A DNA stretch of 64,000 nt from an uncultured Bacteroidales bacterium (GTDB lineage Bacteria; Bacteroidota; Bacteroidia; Bacteroidales; UBA932). Both the position numbers and the translations under genes were made by a program. Under the pieces are notes generated by a model, which saw only the letters and a list, made by a program, of their open reading frames with translations, made no database searches and was not told the origin of the DNA. Location of the stretch: assembly GCA_949289565.1 (NCBI GenBank), contig CASEOO010000002.1:62001-126000 (forward strand), in the 5' to 3' direction. Of the stretch, positions 55,802-64,000 are shown piece by piece (within the stretch, counting starts at the first letter, position 1; each line of letters starts with the position of its first letter).

Positions 55802-57169
55802 ATGAAAAAAAGTATATGCCTGTATTTCCAGGTGCACCAGCCTAACAGATTGAGATTATATAGATTCTTCGATATCGGAAAAGATTCACACTACTATGAT
55901 GATTTCGCCAACAGGACGATTCTCCGCAGGGTGGCACAGAGATGCTACCTTCCGATGAACGAGCTTCTCCTCGATCTCATCAATTCTCACAAGGGGCAGT
56001 TCAAGGCAGCTTTTTCTATATCCGGATCGGTGCTCGAGCAGTTCGACAGATATGCTCCGGAAGTGATAGACAGCTTCCGCAAACTGGCAGGCACCGGCTG
56101 TGTGGAGTTCCTCGCCGAGACTTACTATCATTCTCTGGCCGCCATTGCTTCACCGACAGAGTTCAAACGCCAGGTGGAGAAGCATAAGGAAGCCATAGAG
56201 CACTATTTCGGCGTCACTCCTAAGTCTTTCAGAAATACAGAGCTCATCTATTCAGACGAGATCGGTTCCATGGTATATGACATGGGCTTCAAGACTATGC
56301 TGACTGAAGGCGCCAAGCACGTGCTTGGATGGAAGAGCCCTAATTATGTGTATTCAGGCGCTCTCGCACCGAAGCTCAAGCTTCTGCTCAGAAACTATAC
56401 GCTCAGCGACGACATAGCATTCAGGTTCTCCGACAGGAACTGGCAGGACTGGCCGCTTACTGGCGACAAGTTCCTCGGCTGGATCAAGGCTTCGGCTCAG
56501 AATGACGAGATAGTGAATCTTTTCATGGACTATGAGACATTCGGCGAGCACCAGAAGGCGCAGAGCGGTATCTTCGATTTCATGAGATACTTCCCTGACG
56601 TAGTCATCAAGGACGGCGAGTTCGAGTTCGTCACACCTGAGCAGGCTGGGCGCAAGCACAAGGCAGTGGCTTCACTGGATGTTCCAGACCCTATTTCCTG
56701 GGCAGATGAAGAGAGGGATATAACAGCATGGCTCGGAAATGAACTCCAGAGCGATGCTTTCCAGAAGCTTTACAATGTTACAGAGAAGATATCTCTGCTT
56801 AACGAGAACAGCGACCTCTGGTCAGATTTCGGACATCTCCAGGAGAGCGACCACTTCTATTATATGTGCACGAAGTTCTTCTCAGACGGCGCTGTACATA
56901 AATATTTCAACCCGTATGATACTCCGTATGAGGCATTTATAAACTATATGAATGTTTTGAGCGATTTTATTTTGCGAGTTGATGATGCAATTTCCGTTTC
57001 AGATGTTAACTTTGCAGCCGGAAAAAAGGCGGCGCCAGCCAAGGCTAAGTCTGCGGCATCAGAAAAAAAGCCTGTTAAAAAGACAGCAGGAAAGAAGTCT
57101 GTGAAGACGGAGACCGAAGCTGACGTGAAGAAGCCGTCTGCCAAGAAAACGGTAAAAACGAAGAAATAG
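55802..57169 (+). CDS. GH57 alpha-glucan hydrolase/transferase with lysine-rich C-terminal tail
   Basis: A GH57 enzyme acting on alpha-1,4-glucans, likely trimming or modifying glycogen. It starts SICLYFQVHQPNRLR, containing family motif 1 (HQP). The catalytic nucleophile Glu is in FRNTELIYSDEIG and the acid Asp in FMDYETFGEH. The enzyme domain ends near residue 400. Residues 405-455 form a basic tail with 18 lysines among Ala, Pro, Thr and Ser (GKKAAPAKAKSAASEKK and similar), as in histone H1-like proteins. There is no signal peptide, so it works in the cytoplasm. The tail could bind polyanions or organise the enzyme; that is speculation. The fused synthase/phosphorylase gene begins six bases after its stop. 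Confidence 0.9.
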   Translation: MKKSICLYFQVHQPNRLRLYRFFDIGKDSHYYDDFANRTILRRVAQRCYLPMNELLLDLINSHKGQFKAAFSISGSVLEQFDRYAPEVIDSFRKLAGTGCVEFLAETYYHSLAAIASPTEFKRQVEKHKEAIEHYFGVTPKSFRNTELIYSDEIGSMVYDMGFKTMLTEGAKHVLGWKSPNYVYSGALAPKLKLLLRNYTLSDDIAFRFSDRNWQDWPLTGDKFLGWIKASAQNDEIVNLFMDYETFGEHQKAQSGIFDFMRYFPDVVIKDGEFEFVTPEQAGRKHKAVASLDVPDPISWADEERDITAWLGNELQSDAFQKLYNVTEKISLLNENSDLWSDFGHLQESDHFYYMCTKFFSDGAVHKYFNPYDTPYEAFINYMNVLSDFILRVDDAISVSDVNFAAGKKAAPAKAKSAASEKKPVKKTAGKKSVKTETEADVKKPSAKKTVKTKK

Positions 57170-57175
57170 ATTTAG

Positions 57176-60100
57176 ATGAACAACGATTTGATCAGACCAG
57201 ATTATCTTTTCGAGGTAAGCTGGGAGGTCTGCAATAAGGTAGGGGGTATTTATACGGTGATAGCCACCAAGGCCCTCTACCTTAAAACGGAATTAAAGAG
57301 ACACCATATTCTGATCGGTCCTGATGTGTGGATGGAGTCTGACAAGTCAAATCCAGACTTCATAGAAGATCCGGGGCTGTACCGAGACTGGAAAGCCCAG
57401 GCTGAATCCGAGGGCTTGAGAATCTCGATCGGAAAATGGAACATTCCAGGATCTCCAGTTGCTGTCCTTGTAGATTTCAAACAGTTTCTAACAAAAAAAT
57501 CAGAGATCCTGACTGAATATTGGCTGCATTTCGGTGTAGACTCGTTGACAGGGAACTGGGACTATGTGGAATCAGCTCTTTTCGGCTATGCCGCCGGAAA
57601 GGTGATAGAGAGTTTCTACAAGTTCAACCTTTCACCTGCAGACAGGGTCGTGGCGCAGTTCCATGAATGGCAGACAGGCGCCGGCCTGCTTTACATCAAG
57701 CAGTCAGGCCTGCCTGTAGCTACTGTATTCACTACTCACGCCACCGTGGTAGGACGTTGCCTCGCCGGCAACAATGTTCCTCTCTACGATTCCATGAATC
57801 TCTATGACGGAGACCAGAAGGCGAAGGATTTCAATGTCATAGCCAGGCACTCCCTGGAAAAGCATTCGGCTCAGAATGCAGATGTATTCACTACCGTGAG
57901 CGACATCACTGCCAACGAATGCCGTCAGTTCCTCGGGCGCAAGGTGGATATTGTGACTCCTAATGGTTTTGAGAACAGCTTTACACCGTCGGAAGAAGAC
58001 TATCCTATGGTAAGGTCGGCGGCCAGGGACAAACTTGTACAGGTCGCGACGGCCATGTCAGGTGAAGCCGTGCCTGAGAATTCGATTTTCATAGGCATTG
58101 GAGGCCGCTATGAGTACAAGAACAAGGGAATAGATGTGTTCATCGATGCTTTGGACAAACTGAACAAGTCAGATTTCCAGGGGAAGAGCATCCAGGCATT
58201 CATTATGATTCCTTCAGGACACAACGGCCCTGACCGCGAACTTGTGGCCAAGCTGGAAGGCAAGGAGTCTGGCTATGTTACCAGAACTTCCCATTATCTG
58301 ATGAACAAGGAGTATGACACCATATCCCGGAGGCTTGATGAACTTCATTTCAACAATGCCGCAGGCGACAAGGTGAAGGTATATTTCATCCCTTCTTATC
58401 TGAACGGGAACGACGGGGTCTTCAATATGACATATTACGACCTTATAGTAGGCCTCGACTTGGCTCTATTCCCGTCATATTACGAACCTTGGGGATATAC
58501 TCCGCTCGAGAGCCTGGCGTTCAAGGTGCCGACGCTCACTACGACATTGGCCGGTTTCGGCCTCTGGGTGAAGAGCCATTATCACAAGGACCATCCTGGC
58601 ATCACTATACTTGACAGGAATGATTCTAACTATCCTCAGGTCGTGGACGGAGTGGTGGAGCGTGTGAAAGAAATCGCCCGGCTCACTAAAGACGGCCGCA
58701 AGAGGTATATGGACAATGCCAAGGACGTGTCAGAAATAGCCCTCTGGGAAAATAACATCGTATATTACAAACAGGCTTATGCAGAAGCCCTCAACAAAGT
58801 GATAACAGACAGGGGAGCATTCCCTAAAATCAAGAGTGACAAACCAATGCAGTACAAAAAAATAGACGTTAACAAGCCGTCATGGAACAGTGTCCTGATT
58901 TCGAGGCATCTGCCTGACGGGCTGAAAGATCTGGAGACACTGTCCAGAAATCTCTGGTGGTGCTGGAATGAATCTGCCAAGAATCTGTTCAAGAAGATCG
59001 ACCCTAAGGCGTGGAAGGAGACAGGTGAAAATCCTATCGCCATGCTGGACAAGGTCAGCCTGAAGAGATTCCGCGACCTGGAGAAGAATGCCGAATTCAT
59101 GGGAGAGCTGAGCCTCGTCATGAACGAGTTCAACTCCTACATGGCTTTGAAGTCAGAAAGAAAAGACCCTTCCATTGCATATTTCTGCATGGAGTATGGC
59201 CTGGACACATCGTTGAAGATTTACTCCGGCGGTCTGGGAATCCTTGCAGGCGACTACCTGAAGGAAACCAGCGACATGAATGTGAATCTGGTGGCGGTAG
59301 GACTTCTCTACCGCTATGGATATTTTACGCAGGTGCTGTCTGCACAGGGCGACCAGGTGTCCAAGTATGACGCGCAGGACTTCATGAAGATTCCTGCCAC
59401 CCCGGTGAGGGATTCAAACGGCAACTGGATGACTGTCAGCGTGGCATTCCCTGGAAGAAACCTGAACGCAAGGCTCTGGAGAGTGGATGTCGGAAGGACG
59501 GAGCTCTATCTCATGGATACCGACTATGAGGAGAATCTGCCGGAGGACAGGTCTGTGACACATCATCTCTATGGCGGCGACTGGGAGAACAGGCTCAAGC
59601 AGGAGCTTCTTCTCGGTGTCGGCGGCATCAGGGCTCTCAGAAAGCTTGGCATCAACACTCAGGTATATCATTGCAATGAGGGTCATGCCGCTTTCACAGG
59701 GCTTGAGAGGCTGCGCGAATACATTCAGGACGAGAACCTCGACTATCCAGAGGCACTGGAGCTCGTGCGTGCTTCATCACTTTTCACTACGCACACTCCG
59801 GTTCCGGCAGGGCATGATGCATTCGACGAGGGCCTTCTCAGAAAATATATAGGACATTATCCTCAGAGGCTGAAAATCGACTGGGAGACTATGATGGGGC
59901 TCGGCAAGATCAACGGCAGTGACGTGAACGAGAAATTCTCCATGAGCATTCTCGCGGCGAACATTTCACAGGAAGTGAACGGCGTTTCATGGCTTCACGG
60001 AGAGGTCAGCCGCGATATTTTCGCCAACATGTGGCCTGGATACCTGCCTGAGGAGCTTCATGTCAGCTATGTCACGAATGGCGTGCATTATCCGACATGG

Positions 60101-61414
60101 ACTGCTCCTGAGTGGAAAGAAATCCATGCCAAAGTCTTCGGCGAGGAATTCAAGACTCACCACTATGACAAGTCTTGCTTCGAGGGCATATACAAGGTGT
60201 CCGACGCCGATATCTGGAATGTCCGCACAGCTCTCAGAAAGAAGCTTATCGCCGAGATCAAGGACAGGCTTTCAGATACATCTGTCGCCAACCATTATTC
60301 TCCTCGCCAGATCGTGACTATCAAGGAGACTCTCAGGGATGATGTGCTGACTATTGGTTTTGCACGCAGGTTCGCTACATACAAGAGGGCTCACCTCCTG
60401 TTCCGCGACCTCGACAGGCTGAATGAGATTGTGAACAATCCGGAGAGGCCGGTGCAGTTCATTTTCGCAGGAAAGGCTCATCCGGCAGACAAGGCTGGAC
60501 AGGATTTGATAAAGAGCATCGTGGATATCTCCAAGATGCCTCAGTTCATCGGCAAGATAGTCTTCGTGCCTAACTATGACATCACACTGGCGAAACTTCT
60601 CGTTCAGGGTGTCGATGTATGGATGAACAACCCTACCAGGCCTCTCGAGGCTTCAGGAACTTCAGGTGAGAAGGCCGCTATGAACGGCGTGATGCATTTC
60701 TCCGTGCTGGATGGCTGGTGGGTGGAAGGCTACAAGCCAGGTGCAGGATGGGCTCTCCCTATGGAAAGGACTTATCAGGACCAGAACTATCAGGACGAGC
60801 TCGATGCCGCCACTATCTATACTATCATAGAAAACGACATCGCTCCTACATTCTACAACTTCAGCCGCTCTACTGGACGTTCATCTGACTGGCTCGAGTA
60901 TATAAAGAACACTATCGCGCAGGTGGCATGCAATTTCACCACGAACAGGATGCTTACCGACTACATCAACCAGTACTACGACCCTCAGTCCAAGAGGTTC
61001 GTCAGCCTGGCGGCCAATGATTTCGCTGTCGCCAGACAGATTGCTGACTGGAAGAGGCATCTGCGCAGAGAGTGGCAGAATGTCAATCTCGTGTCAATGG
61101 TGAAACCTGACAGCGCAAACGAGGATGTGTCGCTCGGCAAGGAATTCAAGTCCGAGGTAGTTCTCAATATCGGGGACCTCAAGCCTGAGGAAATAGGAGT
61201 GGAGATGCTGTTTGCCACTACAGATTCAAAAGGGAAGCTTCATATCAGCTCAGTCGCTGAATTCACTCCTGTAGCTTCGAATGACGGCGTAGCTACATAT
61301 CAGGCAGTCATTACTCCTGAGGTGGCTGGACTGTACCAGGTGGCGGCACGAATCTATGCGAAGAACGAACTTCTGCCTCACAGACAGGATTTCGAACTCG
61401 TAAGGTGGCTGTAG
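57176..61414 (+). CDS. Fusion of glycogen synthase (GT3) and alpha-glucan phosphorylase (GT35)
   Basis: One 1412-residue chain holds two opposing enzymes. Residues of about 1-550 are a GT3 synthase of the yeast/animal type: FEVSWEVCNKVGGIYTV at the start, VAQFHEWQTG, GRYEYKNKGIDVFIDAL, and FPSYYEPWGYTPLESLA with the acid pair. From about residue 575 (DLETLSRNLWWCWNESA) comes a short-form glucan phosphorylase: EYGLDTSLKIYSGGLGILAGD, CNEGHAAF, FARRFATYKRA and PLEASGTSGEKAAMNG. In the last motif K1166 is the expected pyridoxal phosphate lysine. The C-terminal 90 residues look like a beta domain. Such fusions occur in Bacteroidota and are often annotated only as phosphorylase. Both active sites look complete. 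It ends the glycogen operon. Confidence 0.93.
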   Translation: MNNDLIRPDYLFEVSWEVCNKVGGIYTVIATKALYLKTELKRHHILIGPDVWMESDKSNPDFIEDPGLYRDWKAQAESEGLRISIGKWNIPGSPVAVLVDFKQFLTKKSEILTEYWLHFGVDSLTGNWDYVESALFGYAAGKVIESFYKFNLSPADRVVAQFHEWQTGAGLLYIKQSGLPVATVFTTHATVVGRCLAGNNVPLYDSMNLYDGDQKAKDFNVIARHSLEKHSAQNADVFTTVSDITANECRQFLGRKVDIVTPNGFENSFTPSEEDYPMVRSAARDKLVQVATAMSGEAVPENSIFIGIGGRYEYKNKGIDVFIDALDKLNKSDFQGKSIQAFIMIPSGHNGPDRELVAKLEGKESGYVTRTSHYLMNKEYDTISRRLDELHFNNAAGDKVKVYFIPSYLNGNDGVFNMTYYDLIVGLDLALFPSYYEPWGYTPLESLAFKVPTLTTTLAGFGLWVKSHYHKDHPGITILDRNDSNYPQVVDGVVERVKEIARLTKDGRKRYMDNAKDVSEIALWENNIVYYKQAYAEALNKVITDRGAFPKIKSDKPMQYKKIDVNKPSWNSVLISRHLPDGLKDLETLSRNLWWCWNESAKNLFKKIDPKAWKETGENPIAMLDKVSLKRFRDLEKNAEFMGELSLVMNEFNSYMALKSERKDPSIAYFCMEYGLDTSLKIYSGGLGILAGDYLKETSDMNVNLVAVGLLYRYGYFTQVLSAQGDQVSKYDAQDFMKIPATPVRDSNGNWMTVSVAFPGRNLNARLWRVDVGRTELYLMDTDYEENLPEDRSVTHHLYGGDWENRLKQELLLGVGGIRALRKLGINTQVYHCNEGHAAFTGLERLREYIQDENLDYPEALELVRASSLFTTHTPVPAGHDAFDEGLLRKYIGHYPQRLKIDWETMMGLGKINGSDVNEKFSMSILAANISQEVNGVSWLHGEVSRDIFANMWPGYLPEELHVSYVTNGVHYPTWTAPEWKEIHAKVFGEEFKTHHYDKSCFEGIYKVSDADIWNVRTALRKKLIAEIKDRLSDTSVANHYSPRQIVTIKETLRDDVLTIGFARRFATYKRAHLLFRDLDRLNEIVNNPERPVQFIFAGKAHPADKAGQDLIKSIVDISKMPQFIGKIVFVPNYDITLAKLLVQGVDVWMNNPTRPLEASGTSGEKAAMNGVMHFSVLDGWWVEGYKPGAGWALPMERTYQDQNYQDELDAATIYTIIENDIAPTFYNFSRSTGRSSDWLEYIKNTIAQVACNFTTNRMLTDYINQYYDPQSKRFVSLAANDFAVARQIADWKRHLRREWQNVNLVSMVKPDSANEDVSLGKEFKSEVVLNIGDLKPEEIGVEMLFATTDSKGKLHISSVAEFTPVASNDGVATYQAVITPEVAGLYQVAARIYAKNELLPHRQDFELVRWL

Positions 61415-61427
61415 AGGTATTCCAGCA

Positions 61428-62318
61428 ATGGTTGCCGCAACCGGATTTTTCGACGGTGTCCATATCGGGCACCGTCTTGTGATAGGGCGGCTGGTCAAGG
61501 CCGCGCATGACAGAGGGGATGAGAGCATGGTGGTGACATTCTGGCCTCATCCCCGTACTGTTTTGCAGCAGGAGGCACGAAATCTCAGGCTGCTGACATC
61601 TATGTCTGAAAAGGAGGCTCTGCTGAAGGGACTCGGCGTGGACAGAGTGGAGGTCATCCCGTTTACGAAGGAATTCGGGGCATTGACCACCAGAGAATAT
61701 TTCGAAAAATATCTTGTCGGGCGCTATGGTGTGGACGCCATAGTGCTGGGCTATGACAACAGGATGGGAAGCGATGCGCGTGATGCTGACGGAGTCCGCC
61801 AGATAGCCGAGAGCATGGGCCTGGATGTGATATGGACAGAAAAAGTCACTTCTGGCCAGGGACTTGAGGTCAGTTCCACGAAGATAAGAAATGAGATCGG
61901 ACGTGGGAATGTCACGCGTGCGGCCGATATGCTGGGGTACAGCTATTCTCTTTTCGGAGTGGTTGTCTCAGGCGAGCAGATAGGTTCGCGCGTGCTTGGA
62001 TTCCCCACTGCGAACATGCAGCTTTATGAGCCTCTGAAAGTGGTGCCTGCCAATGGCGTCTATTTCGTGAAGGTGCATACTTTAGGCCGTGAATTCTATG
62101 GCATGTGCAATATAGGAAACCGTCCGACCGTGCGCGAGGGCAATGCCCGCACCATCGAGACGAACATTTTCGATTTCAGCGAAGACATATACGGGCTGGA
62201 CATCAGGCTTGATTTTCTCCGCCGCATCAGGGAAGAGATTCGTTTTTCTTCATTCACCCAGCTCAAGGCCCAGCTGGCTCGCGACAGGTTCTACTGCCGG
62301 TCCTTGATGTCAAGATAA
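61428..62318 (+). CDS. ribF: Bifunctional riboflavin kinase/FAD synthetase
   Basis: Converts riboflavin to FMN and then FAD. The 296-residue protein begins ATGFFDGVHIGHRLVIGRL, the nucleotidyltransferase HxGH motif, then FWPHPRTVLQQ and LGYDNRMGSDARDAD. The linker VSSTKIRNEIGRGNV is the FAD synthetase signature. The riboflavin kinase domain follows with GSRVLGFPTANMQ, ANGVYFV, CNIGNRPTV and ETNIFDFSEDIYG. It lies 13 bases after the glycogen fusion gene, so it may be on the same transcript, although the functions are unrelated. Confidence 0.96.
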   Translation: MVAATGFFDGVHIGHRLVIGRLVKAAHDRGDESMVVTFWPHPRTVLQQEARNLRLLTSMSEKEALLKGLGVDRVEVIPFTKEFGALTTREYFEKYLVGRYGVDAIVLGYDNRMGSDARDADGVRQIAESMGLDVIWTEKVTSGQGLEVSSTKIRNEIGRGNVTRAADMLGYSYSLFGVVVSGEQIGSRVLGFPTANMQLYEPLKVVPANGVYFVKVHTLGREFYGMCNIGNRPTVREGNARTIETNIFDFSEDIYGLDIRLDFLRRIREEIRFSSFTQLKAQLARDRFYCRSLMSR

Positions 62319-62354
62319 CTAACTTGATGCCGTTAATCATATTACAACGGTATC

Positions 62355-63008
62355 ATGACAATCGGTTATTTACGTGTAAGCACGGGAAAGCAGCACCCGG
62401 CGAATCAGAAAGACGAAATCGAAAGATTTGCTGCGCAGAAAAACATCACTGTGAACCGCTGGGTAGTGGAGGTGGCCAGCGGGAGCAAGAGCGAGAAAGA
62501 TCGCAAGCTGGGGAGGCTGCTTAAGACAATGCAGCCCGGAGATACGCTTATCGTTACTGAAATATCGCGTCTGAGCAGGACTCTCACTGAAATCATGTCT
62601 ATCATGGGCAAGTGCCTGGAAAAGGGGATTCTGCTTTACACTACAAAAGAAGGCTATACATTTGACAATACGATCAACAGCAAAGTCCTTTGCTTCGCTT
62701 TCGGCCTGGTGGCAGAGATTGAACGTAACCTGATATCAATGCGGACGAAAGAGGCTCTGGCGATGCGCAAGGCAGAGGGTGTCAAGCTCGGCCGCCGCCA
62801 TGGAAGCTATACGAAGATGAATGTTTTGAAGGAAAATATAGCCCATGTGGTTTCAATGCTCAATCAAGGGAGCACCATAGCAGATGTATGCCGGAAATTC
62901 CATGTCTCCCGCGAAACCTTTTCAAGATTCCGCGCATCCTTTTCCGAAGTGGATGCCGCCGTCAGCTTCACACCATATTATCAATACAAGAAAAAGAAAA
63001 AACTTTAA
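62355..63008 (+). CDS. Serine recombinase, Mpi-type DNA invertase
   Basis: Site-specific recombinase of 217 residues. The N-terminal resolvase domain has the catalytic serine in GYLRVSTGKQ (S9), DTLIVTEISRLSRT with the active-site Arg pair, and LVAEIERNLISMRTKEAL with the long E helix. The C-terminal domain shows a helix-turn-helix (IADVCRKFHVSRETFSRFR). Overall wording (NSKVLCFAFGLVAEIERN; GVKLGRRHGSYTKM) matches the master invertase Mpi of Bacteroides, which flips promoters of surface-polysaccharide loci. It lies next to the end of a lipoprotein gene. I found no separated inverted-repeat pair in this window that it would clearly act on. The Lys-rich end KKKKKL is part of the terminator. Confidence 0.9.
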   Translation: MTIGYLRVSTGKQHPANQKDEIERFAAQKNITVNRWVVEVASGSKSEKDRKLGRLLKTMQPGDTLIVTEISRLSRTLTEIMSIMGKCLEKGILLYTTKEGYTFDNTINSKVLCFAFGLVAEIERNLISMRTKEALAMRKAEGVKLGRRHGSYTKMNVLKENIAHVVSMLNQGSTIADVCRKFHVSRETFSRFRASFSEVDAAVSFTPYYQYKKKKKL

Positions 63009-63054
63009 AAAAGAGAAAAACATTCAGTGGAATGCGAATGTTTTTCTCTTTTTT
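63007..63054. terminator. Terminator after the invertase gene
   Basis: A perfect 19-base inverted repeat (63007-63025 and 63036-63054) with a ten-base loop. The right arm ends CTCTTTTTT, giving a U-run on the plus strand, and the left arm gives one on the minus strand. The invertase stop codon overlaps its first bases. Confidence 0.85.
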
Positions 63055-63129
63055 ATGTTCCCTATCCCGCATCTTTCCATATATTCGCTGACCTCCGGTG
63101 TATTTCATAGGACTCCTGGACAAGGACCT

Positions 63130-63480
63130 GTAGGACTTGCAGAAGTTTTCACCCGAGGACAGCATCATCTCAGAATATACTTTCCGTGAAAAAACACGAT
63201 GATGGTTCCCGATGAGACTATTTTTACTATCTTCGTGGAACTGAACCGCTTCGGGAAGGAACTTGAGGAGTGTGAGACGATGCTGGACAAGTGGTGTTTC
63301 GCCCTTACTCACATCAGCACGCTTGACCGACTTCCCGATGAACTGAGGACGGAGGCTTTTGAGCGATTGTTTAAGGCTTGTGAGATCGCACGGTTCGAAC
63401 CGGAAGTAAAATTGACATACGAGAAAGATCTGTTTTCCATGAATTGGAAACCCCATTCCAACGACAGCAACCAACTTTGA
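63130..63480 (+). pseudogene. Remnant of a PD-(D/E)XK (Rpn-like) transposase-related nuclease
   Basis: An open 93-codon frame (63199-63480) encodes DETIFTIFVELNRFGKELEE, CETMLDKWCFALTHISTLDRLP and RTEAFERLFKACEIARFEPE. This is like the C-terminal half of PDDEXK_2/Rpn-family proteins from Bacteroidota. Just upstream in another frame, the bases encode DLQKFSPEDSIISEYTFREKT, which is the expected preceding segment, so a frameshift near 63197 splits the reading. The N-terminal nuclease domain is absent; a TAG also interrupts at about 63133. I read this as a decayed mobile-element gene left beside the invertase. Confidence 0.6.
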
Positions 63481-63481
63481 A

Positions 63482-63553
63482 CAACTTTACGTAAAGTTGA
63501 TCGGCTTTAATGAAATATCCCGACTTTGAACAGACCTCGTCAAAGTCGGGATA
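63482..63553. repeat. Two palindromes between the nuclease remnant and the terminal lipoprotein gene
   Basis: CAACTTTACGTAAAGTTG (63482-63499) is a perfect 18-base palindrome. It is followed by a 14-base stem TATCCCGACTTTGA (63516-63529) and its complement (63540-63553) with a ten-base loop. The second could act as a terminator for the convergent lipoprotein gene, but the T-run is weak. The remaining bases to 63634 hold no clear feature. Confidence 0.6.
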
Positions 63554-63634
63554 ACTTTATGAACTTAGCAGGATACAGTTCGCCGGAGGCTTACCTTTAG
63601 TCCGGCATGTGTTTGGGGCAGATGATGCCGCAGA

Positions 63635-64000
63635 TCAGTTTGTGTCTTTGACGCAGCGGACGTAGCCGACATCATCATTTCTGTTATTTTGTAACATAAA
63701 TACATCGCTACTGTATATCCAGCCGAAACCTTCTCGCTGTTTGTCTGTATCAGTTGTTTTATAAGGCGGAATGTCCTTCATTGAGAAAGATGTATGACAC
63801 AAATAATAGTTTGGAGTTAATGTGTAAGTCTTTGCCTTTTGCTCTTCCTCAAATCTTATTAGTTCTCCCCACCTAGATGTTCGCTGCCAGTAATATGCTG
63901 TTACTGTATATTGAGGCCACTGGGAAGAAGAAAGTCTTGATGTCATAATTAATAGCTCCCGGTGACTTGGAATGCGATATCCTTCAGGACAAGGATTATA
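63635..64000 (-). CDS. FISUMP-type lipoprotein, C-terminal part only
   Basis: The last 121 codons and stop of a gene that continues past the right edge. The visible protein includes YNPCPEGYRIPSHREL, the FISUMP hallmark seen as DPCPAGYKVPS in the two lipoproteins at 12-17 kb. It ends GYVRCVKDTN, comparable with VRCVKIQ and VRCVKM there. The frame is open to base 64000, so an apparent Met at 63946 is internal. Its N-terminal domain organisation is unknown. It is convergent with the invertase region. Confidence 0.8.
   Translation of the reverse strand, partial: YNPCPEGYRIPSHRELLIMTSRLSSSQWPQYTVTAYYWQRTSRWGELIRFEEEQKAKTYTLTPNYYLCHTSFSMKDIPPYKTTDTDKQREGFGWIYSSDVFMLQNNRNDDVGYVRCVKDTN

Noticed and set aside
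62968..63474. 168-codon minus-strand frame over the nuclease remnant and invertase terminator
   Set aside because: It reads through the terminator hairpin and is antisense to recognisable protein sequence; no motif supports it.
63482..63499. 18-base palindrome as a recombination site for the Mpi-type invertase
   Set aside because: Inversion needs two separated inverted copies; I found no second copy in the window, and the palindrome may simply be a hairpin.

Overview
The window looks like chromosomal DNA of a Bacteroidota bacterium, most likely order Bacteroidales. The evidence is a SusC/SusD pair, BACON and FISUMP lipoproteins, a SusB-type GH97, Bacteroidota-style promoters (TTTG about 19-20 bases before TAnnTTTG), an Mpi-type serine invertase, and Bacteroidetes-type MetG (KISTS), MurA (Asp for Cys) and Fhs. 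Base composition is about 50% GC by eye; genus is not determined. Start codons were chosen by homology and leader sequence rather than by longest frame.

Layout. 1-10 kb: a truncated PHP-domain phosphatase and fhs on the minus strand, then DUF308, dnaG, metG, murB and murA on the plus strand. 10-31 kb: an accessory carbohydrate island. A SusB-type GH97 and two related BACON/FISUMP lipoproteins with a 52-residue peptide gene between them lie on the minus strand. Divergent from them run susC, susD, a DUF1735 lipoprotein, a lipoprotein phosphoesterase, two GH3 enzymes and a DUF4965-family protein. The susC promoter has an 11-base poly-G tract exactly between its -33 and -7 boxes, which I consider the most exciting feature: a candidate slipped-strand phase switch for a whole polysaccharide locus.

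31-50 kb: mostly core genes (O-methyltransferase, M16 peptidase, dnaX, lptB, efp, ispH, cmk, rlmH, der, prs, engB, xseAB). They include a convergent NtrY-like kinase and an AAA+ response regulator that lacks a DNA-binding domain. 50-61.4 kb: a glycogen operon of branching enzyme, debranching enzyme, a glycosyltransferase, a GH57 enzyme with a histone-like lysine-rich tail, and a 1412-residue fusion of glycogen synthase (GT3) and glucan phosphorylase (GT35). Synthesis, trimming and phosphorolysis are thus encoded together. 61.4-64 kb: ribF, an Mpi-type DNA invertase, a broken PD-(D/E)XK transposase-like remnant, and the 3' end of a third FISUMP-type lipoprotein.

No tRNA, rRNA, CRISPR array or intact insertion sequence was recognised. 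Several convergent genes have overlapping or abutting stop codons (murA/GH97, DUF4965/O-methyltransferase, regulator/kinase). Hairpin terminators separate other convergent pairs.
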